Notes under the pieces: model-generated | What the model was told of the DNA's origin: nothing | The model's input: the letters and a program-made list of their open reading frames with translations, nothing else | The model's database searches: none | Assembly (NCBI GenBank): GCA_965153355.1 | Contig: OZ231127.1 | Location: 48,546,001-48,610,000 of the forward strand | DNA: 64,000 bases | Direction: 5' to 3' | From: Flaccisagitta enflata | Taxonomy: Eukaryota > Chaetognatha > Sagittoidea > Aphragmophora | Translations under genes and position numbers: made by a program | Shown: one piece after another, positions 60,029-64,000 of the stretch | Layout: every line of letters starts with the position of its first letter | Position numbering within the stretch: the first letter of the stretch is position 1

Positions 60029-60293
60029 AAACAAGGTCATTAGACCTAAGTCGCGTGCATCGGCATTTTCACAAAAGGTCAGAAAGACAAACAGGCGACG
60101 GACTAGAATATTGAAAATGATCTTTGAATTAGAAGTCTCCACCTCCCAATGTATTCTCTGATGTTCAAATGTGTAAAAAACGCGTAATAAATGCCTTTAA
60201 AGTTAGTTGTGACGGACGGACGGACGGATGGACAGACGGACAGACCGACGGACTGAAAAGTGGCTTATAGAGTCGCGTAGCACGCAACTAAAA
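60029..60293 (+). repeat. HPA repeat, diverged long copy
   Basis: AACAAGGTCATTAGACC head, key AAGTCGCGTGCATCGG, about 120 bp unlike other copies, GTGACGGACGGACGG tract, GGCTTATAGAG, stem AGTCGCG-TAGCA-CGCAACT, AAA. Confidence 0.8.
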
Positions 60294-60637
60294 TTAGAAT
60301 AAACAGGATAGCTTTCATGTGAAGCGGTAAAAGTTGTGAAATAGCGAGAAGAATCGGCAAGTTAATAAGTTGAGAGTCAAAAGTAATGGCACTTGCAGGG
60401 TTGTTGAGTGTTGAAAGCGTTGGAAGTAGGGATGCGGAAGCGATTGACCGCTTCCAGTTCAGAGGATGGGATAGCCACTAGTATTTGAACTACAAAATGG
60501 AAGCGAAAGCGGAAGCGGTGGAAGCGGCATGAAAATCGACCGCTTCCACACCCCTAGTTGGAAGTGGCTGGAGTTGCAGAAGTAACGGCAGGAGGCTGGT
60601 GGAAGTGTGTGATTTTGACACGCAGCATGAAGCGAGA

Positions 60638-60813
60638 ATAAGGCCGGATATACGGCTACCCTAGTGGCGTACAGGTGGTAGGGGCGGTGATGAAGGTGAC
60701 AAGGGGTGAGCAGGAGCAGTAAGGCCAAGAAGCCTATATGCGCCAAAAAAGTGAATGGAGCATCGACGGACGGAAAAAGCGAGTTGCAGAGTCCCCAAAC
60801 GTGCAACTAAAAA
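60638..60813 (+). repeat. HPA repeat, HPA-1-like, degenerate stem
   Basis: ATAAGGCCGGATATACGGC, CTAGTGGCGTACAGGTGG, GGTGAGCAGGAGCAGTAAGG, short GACGGACGG tract, GAGTTGCAGAGT, then CCCCAAACGTGCAACTAAAAA; the stem is no longer paired. Confidence 0.82.
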
Positions 60814-61440
<627 letters not shown>

Positions 61441-61884
61441 TTGATGAAGAGACAGAGCCTGTCACAGAGGGACAAAGGGCGAACGGTCAGACGGACAAAA
61501 ATTTAGACAGACAGAGTCACAGTGAGACAGAGAAAGAAGATTCCGGAACCGCTGCTCGATGTCCAGGTGGGCGTGCGTGATGGCTACCCCTCATGCTCAA
61601 TAAACCACAATCCTATAAATTTGATAATTCAAGCAAGTTTGAGTCTTGGCTTCTTCGTGGCAATAAGACAGCCTCACTTATTGCCAATATAGAAATAACC
61701 ACAAAATTTGTGGTGGGACGTCAAATCATATGCCTTGAAAGAGGGTATGCTGTGATGACTGTATTGAGAATTGTTCAGTGAACGATCTTAACCATAGCCG
61801 CCCACGTGAGACATAAGAGCATCGGCGTTGAATGGCGGTGAATGACGTTGAATGGAAGTTGCCGCGGATCTCATTCCCAATCAC
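61441..61884. other. Unannotated spacer
   Basis: No gene recognised; the ORF at 61,593-61,781 lacks any motif. Confidence 0.4.
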
Positions 61885-62660
61885 TGCCTTTTTGGCAGCG
61901 GCCCCAAAGGGTAAAAAGTCCTGTAGAACACAGGCGGAATCTGTCCGTCCATACATCCGTCCTTCCGTCCGTCCGTCTGTCCCCCGCACCCCCCACTCCA
62001 TCCTCAGGGCTTTGTCTCCTTTGGGGCCTATTCTGACCCAAATTCTGCCAAATAGCCCAAATCCATGCAAAATGGCCCAACTCTAAGCAAAATGGTCCAA
62101 ATCCAAGCATAATGGCCCAAATCTAAGCAAAATGGCCCAAATCTGGCCAGAAAACCCCAATTCTAGCCTGAAGTCCATCATTTTGGCCCCTTTAACCTAT
62201 ATTTTGACCAGATTAGGGCCATTTTGCGTGGGTTTGGGCCATTATTCTTGGATTTGAGCCATTTTGCTTAGATCATGGCCATATTGCTTGGATTTGGGCT
62301 ATTTGGCAGAATTTGAGTCAGAATAGGCCCCAAAGGAGACAAAGCCCTGGGGATGGGGCGGAACGGATGGATGGATGGACGGACGGACAGACGGACAGAG
62401 AGACAGAAAGACAGATGGACGGACGGATGGATAGATGGACGGATGGATGGACAGAAGGATGGACAGATGGAGAGACGGATGGATGGATGGATGGAAGAAT
62501 GGATGGACGGATGGACGGACGGATGGACGGACGGATGGACGGACAGATGGACAGATTCCCCCTGTGTTCTACAAGACTTTGTCCCCTTTGGGGCCACTGC
62601 CCTGCTCCTCCTCAACTTAAATCACACCTTACTCAAGCAGGGCACGGGTACCGCTGACCA
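61885..62660. repeat. Family C element forming a palindrome
   Basis: Left: GGCAGCGGCCCCAAAGGGTA, GTCCTGTAGAACACAGGCGG, a CCGTCCGTCCGTC tract, CAGGGCTTTGTCTCCTTTGG, then AAATGGCCCAAATC units. Right half is the inverted series: GGCCATTTTGCTTGGATTTG units, CCAAAGGAGACAAAGCCCTG, a long GGATGGACGGACGG tract (62,360-62,557), CCCCCTGTGTTCTACAAGAC, TGGGGCCACTGCCC. Right flank GGGCACGGGTACCGCTGACC matches the family head, inverted. Confidence 0.85.
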
Positions 62661-62728
62661 CTGGGCTGCTATTATTTAGGTATTATTTCGGATAAGTTTA
62701 TCCCAGAGGCTGAGATTTGAGCCATAAG

Positions 62729-63553
62729 CAGGCCTTGATTTAGAACGGGCCCGCGGGCCCGAGGCCCGCAATTTGGCTGTCGGGCCCGCACTTTTTGTTG
62801 GCTGCGGGCCCGGTTGGCCCGCTCTTATTTGACTGTCTGATTTAGATTCAACTTTTTTCTCTGAAGCTTTTTGATGATGTCCTTATGAATTGCGATTCAT
62901 ACATTTAGAAATTTGAAATTGACAAAACAGAATGATACTGAACATTCTCTCTCCTGTGATATTTCAATAATAAGCCCGGGGAGCATGTCATAATTGTCAC
63001 ACATAAAATCTTTTTGTGGATCAAAACTTTTTAGACCTTTAGTCAACTCGAGACTTGAAGGGAATGCGCAAATCTTGACACAAGCTCTCCACATTTTATT
63101 TCTTTTTTATGTTGCAATGATAACATGAAGCACTATCTTTCTTTAGGTGAGCTCTACTTTTTATGAAGAATAAATGTTGCAATGCTCACTACTTAGCATC
63201 ACTTAGGAATTAAATTGAACTTATTGTGGTTATCAGTCTTATTGTGGTTATCAGTCTTAAGAATGTTTTTCTTTACTCTCTTACCCTCACTTTCAGAGAA
63301 GCTCATGTTAACCATATTTGTTTTATTGTTGAAATGGTTAGATCTGCATGGGATTTGCAAGAACACTAATTATCTCGAGTTTTTTGCATATAACATACCA
63401 CTCACTATAAAGAAAAAAGTAAGTAAAATAACACAATTAGGTAACAGAAAAAGATGGTTTTAACCAGGCCCGCTGTTTCTCAGTCGGGCCCGCTAAATTT
63501 TTGAGGAGCGGGCCCGATTGGCCCGCTCAAAAAAATGACTAAGGAAAGGCCTG
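62729..63553. mobile_element. Non-autonomous hAT-type element, 825 bp, exact 8-bp target duplication
   Basis: Identical GCCATAAG lies immediately before (62,721-62,728) and after (63,554-63,561). The ends read CAGGCCTTGATTTAG and, inverted, CAGGCCTTTCCTTAG, an imperfect inverted repeat. Both subterminal regions carry clusters of CGGGCCCGC (about 62,746-62,822 and 63,467-63,527), as expected of binding sites for a transposase. The inner 650 bp has no transposase ORF. An 8-bp duplication and CAG-type ends are hallmarks of the hAT superfamily. Confidence 0.88.
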
Positions 63554-63561
63554 GCCATAAG

Positions 63562-63765
63562 GCCGGGTGTGATTTTTTTATGTATCACTTCTCTGCCCTA
63601 GCTCATTCATGTTTCAAAGTGCTAGCTGTGGATCCAGCCTTGTTTTTCAAAGCCATTGTCTTTGAGTACTATCAAAGCTAAAACGGGAGGCCAACATCAG
63701 GTCAATGAAAAACAAGACTTCTCCGGAAAAAAAAAAGAAGAGAAAGGGTTAGACCCAATGGAATC

Positions 63766-63769
<4 letters not shown>
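63562..63769. other. Unannotated spacer; possible HPA remnant
   Basis: GTGGATCCAGCCTTGTTTTT at about 63,630 resembles an inverted HPA head, but nothing else of the family is visible. Confidence 0.3.

Positions 63770-63820
<51 letters not shown>
63770..63820. repeat. (GA)n microsatellite
   Basis: GA array with one extra G near 63,801. Confidence 0.96.
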
Positions 63821-64000
63821 TGATGCGTCCTAACTGTGTCTCTGCGTGTATTGAATATTGCGCTAAAGATCTGGGATAAATCGATAGCCCGATTTCGAAA
63901 ATTACCATCTAACAAGCCTTTCAAAACGCCTTCAAGAGGTTAGGTGCATGACATCGCCGGGGTCGAAATTACCCAGAATTAACAGACCGACATACAAATG
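63821..64000. other. Unannotated window end
   Basis: Unique sequence to the window end; nothing recognised. Confidence 0.4.

Overview
The window is eukaryotic nuclear DNA, most likely from an invertebrate animal; I cannot name a genus. Evidence: GT-AG introns in a multi-exon gene, an endonuclease/reverse-transcriptase LINE of a type common in invertebrates, MITE-like elements with mariner (TA) and hAT (8-bp) target duplications, a tRNA-derived SINE, and an extreme load of (CT)n, (CA)n, (TTTC)n, (GAA)n and (GAT)n microsatellites. Nearly all long open frames are translations of simple repeats. I recognise only one host-type gene and one intact mobile-element protein.

Layout. 1-26.7 kb: no recognisable gene; short interspersed repeats, palindromes, a 107-bp minisatellite (about 6,985-8,600) and microsatellites. 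26.7-36.9 kb: a plus-strand gene of at least nine exons encoding a protein whose catalytic residues match, in spacing as well as identity, the DDE core of the RAG1/Transib recombinases, with an acidic N-terminus, a coiled coil before the core and a SAP-like DNA-binding motif after it. Its introns hold mobile repeats and microsatellites. 40.9-41.8 kb: a 5'-truncated, broken LINE on the minus strand. 46.1-50.9 kb: a LINE with an uninterrupted 1,055-residue ORF. 53.9-63.6 kb: foldback elements up to 3 kb long, an inferred hAT-type element with an exact 8-bp target duplication, and mariner-like palindromes.

The dominant repeat is a short (about 130-270 bp) family that I call HPA (hairpin plus A-run; local name only). 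A typical copy runs: AACAAGGCC..., a GC-rich block carrying a 10-base key such as AGTCGCGTGC, one or two GGGCAGGRGC boxes, a variable GACC/GACG tetranucleotide tract, TAGAG, a terminal stem-loop, then AAAAA. About 33 copies or fragments lie on both strands. Subfamilies differ in stem sequence, yet both stem arms and the upstream key change together: HPA-1 has AGTCGCG/CGCGACT with key GCGTGC; HPA-2 AGTTGCG/CGCAACT with GCGGAC; HPA-3 AGTCGCG/CGCGACT with GCGGAC; HPA-D AGATGCG/CGCATCT or AGGTGC/GCACCT; HPA-B begins AACAAGGCCAACACC and contains AAGTCATT-type repeats. A second family (C) has about 21-bp tandem repeats bounded by inverted GGGGCCGCTGCCC blocks and also ends in an A-run.

The RAG1-like gene is the main candidate for an undescribed biological system: a recombinase-core protein without a RING finger and with no RAG2-like neighbour in the window. 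The HPA family, with co-varying terminal hairpins, is the second. All family assignments rest on motif reading without database searches.
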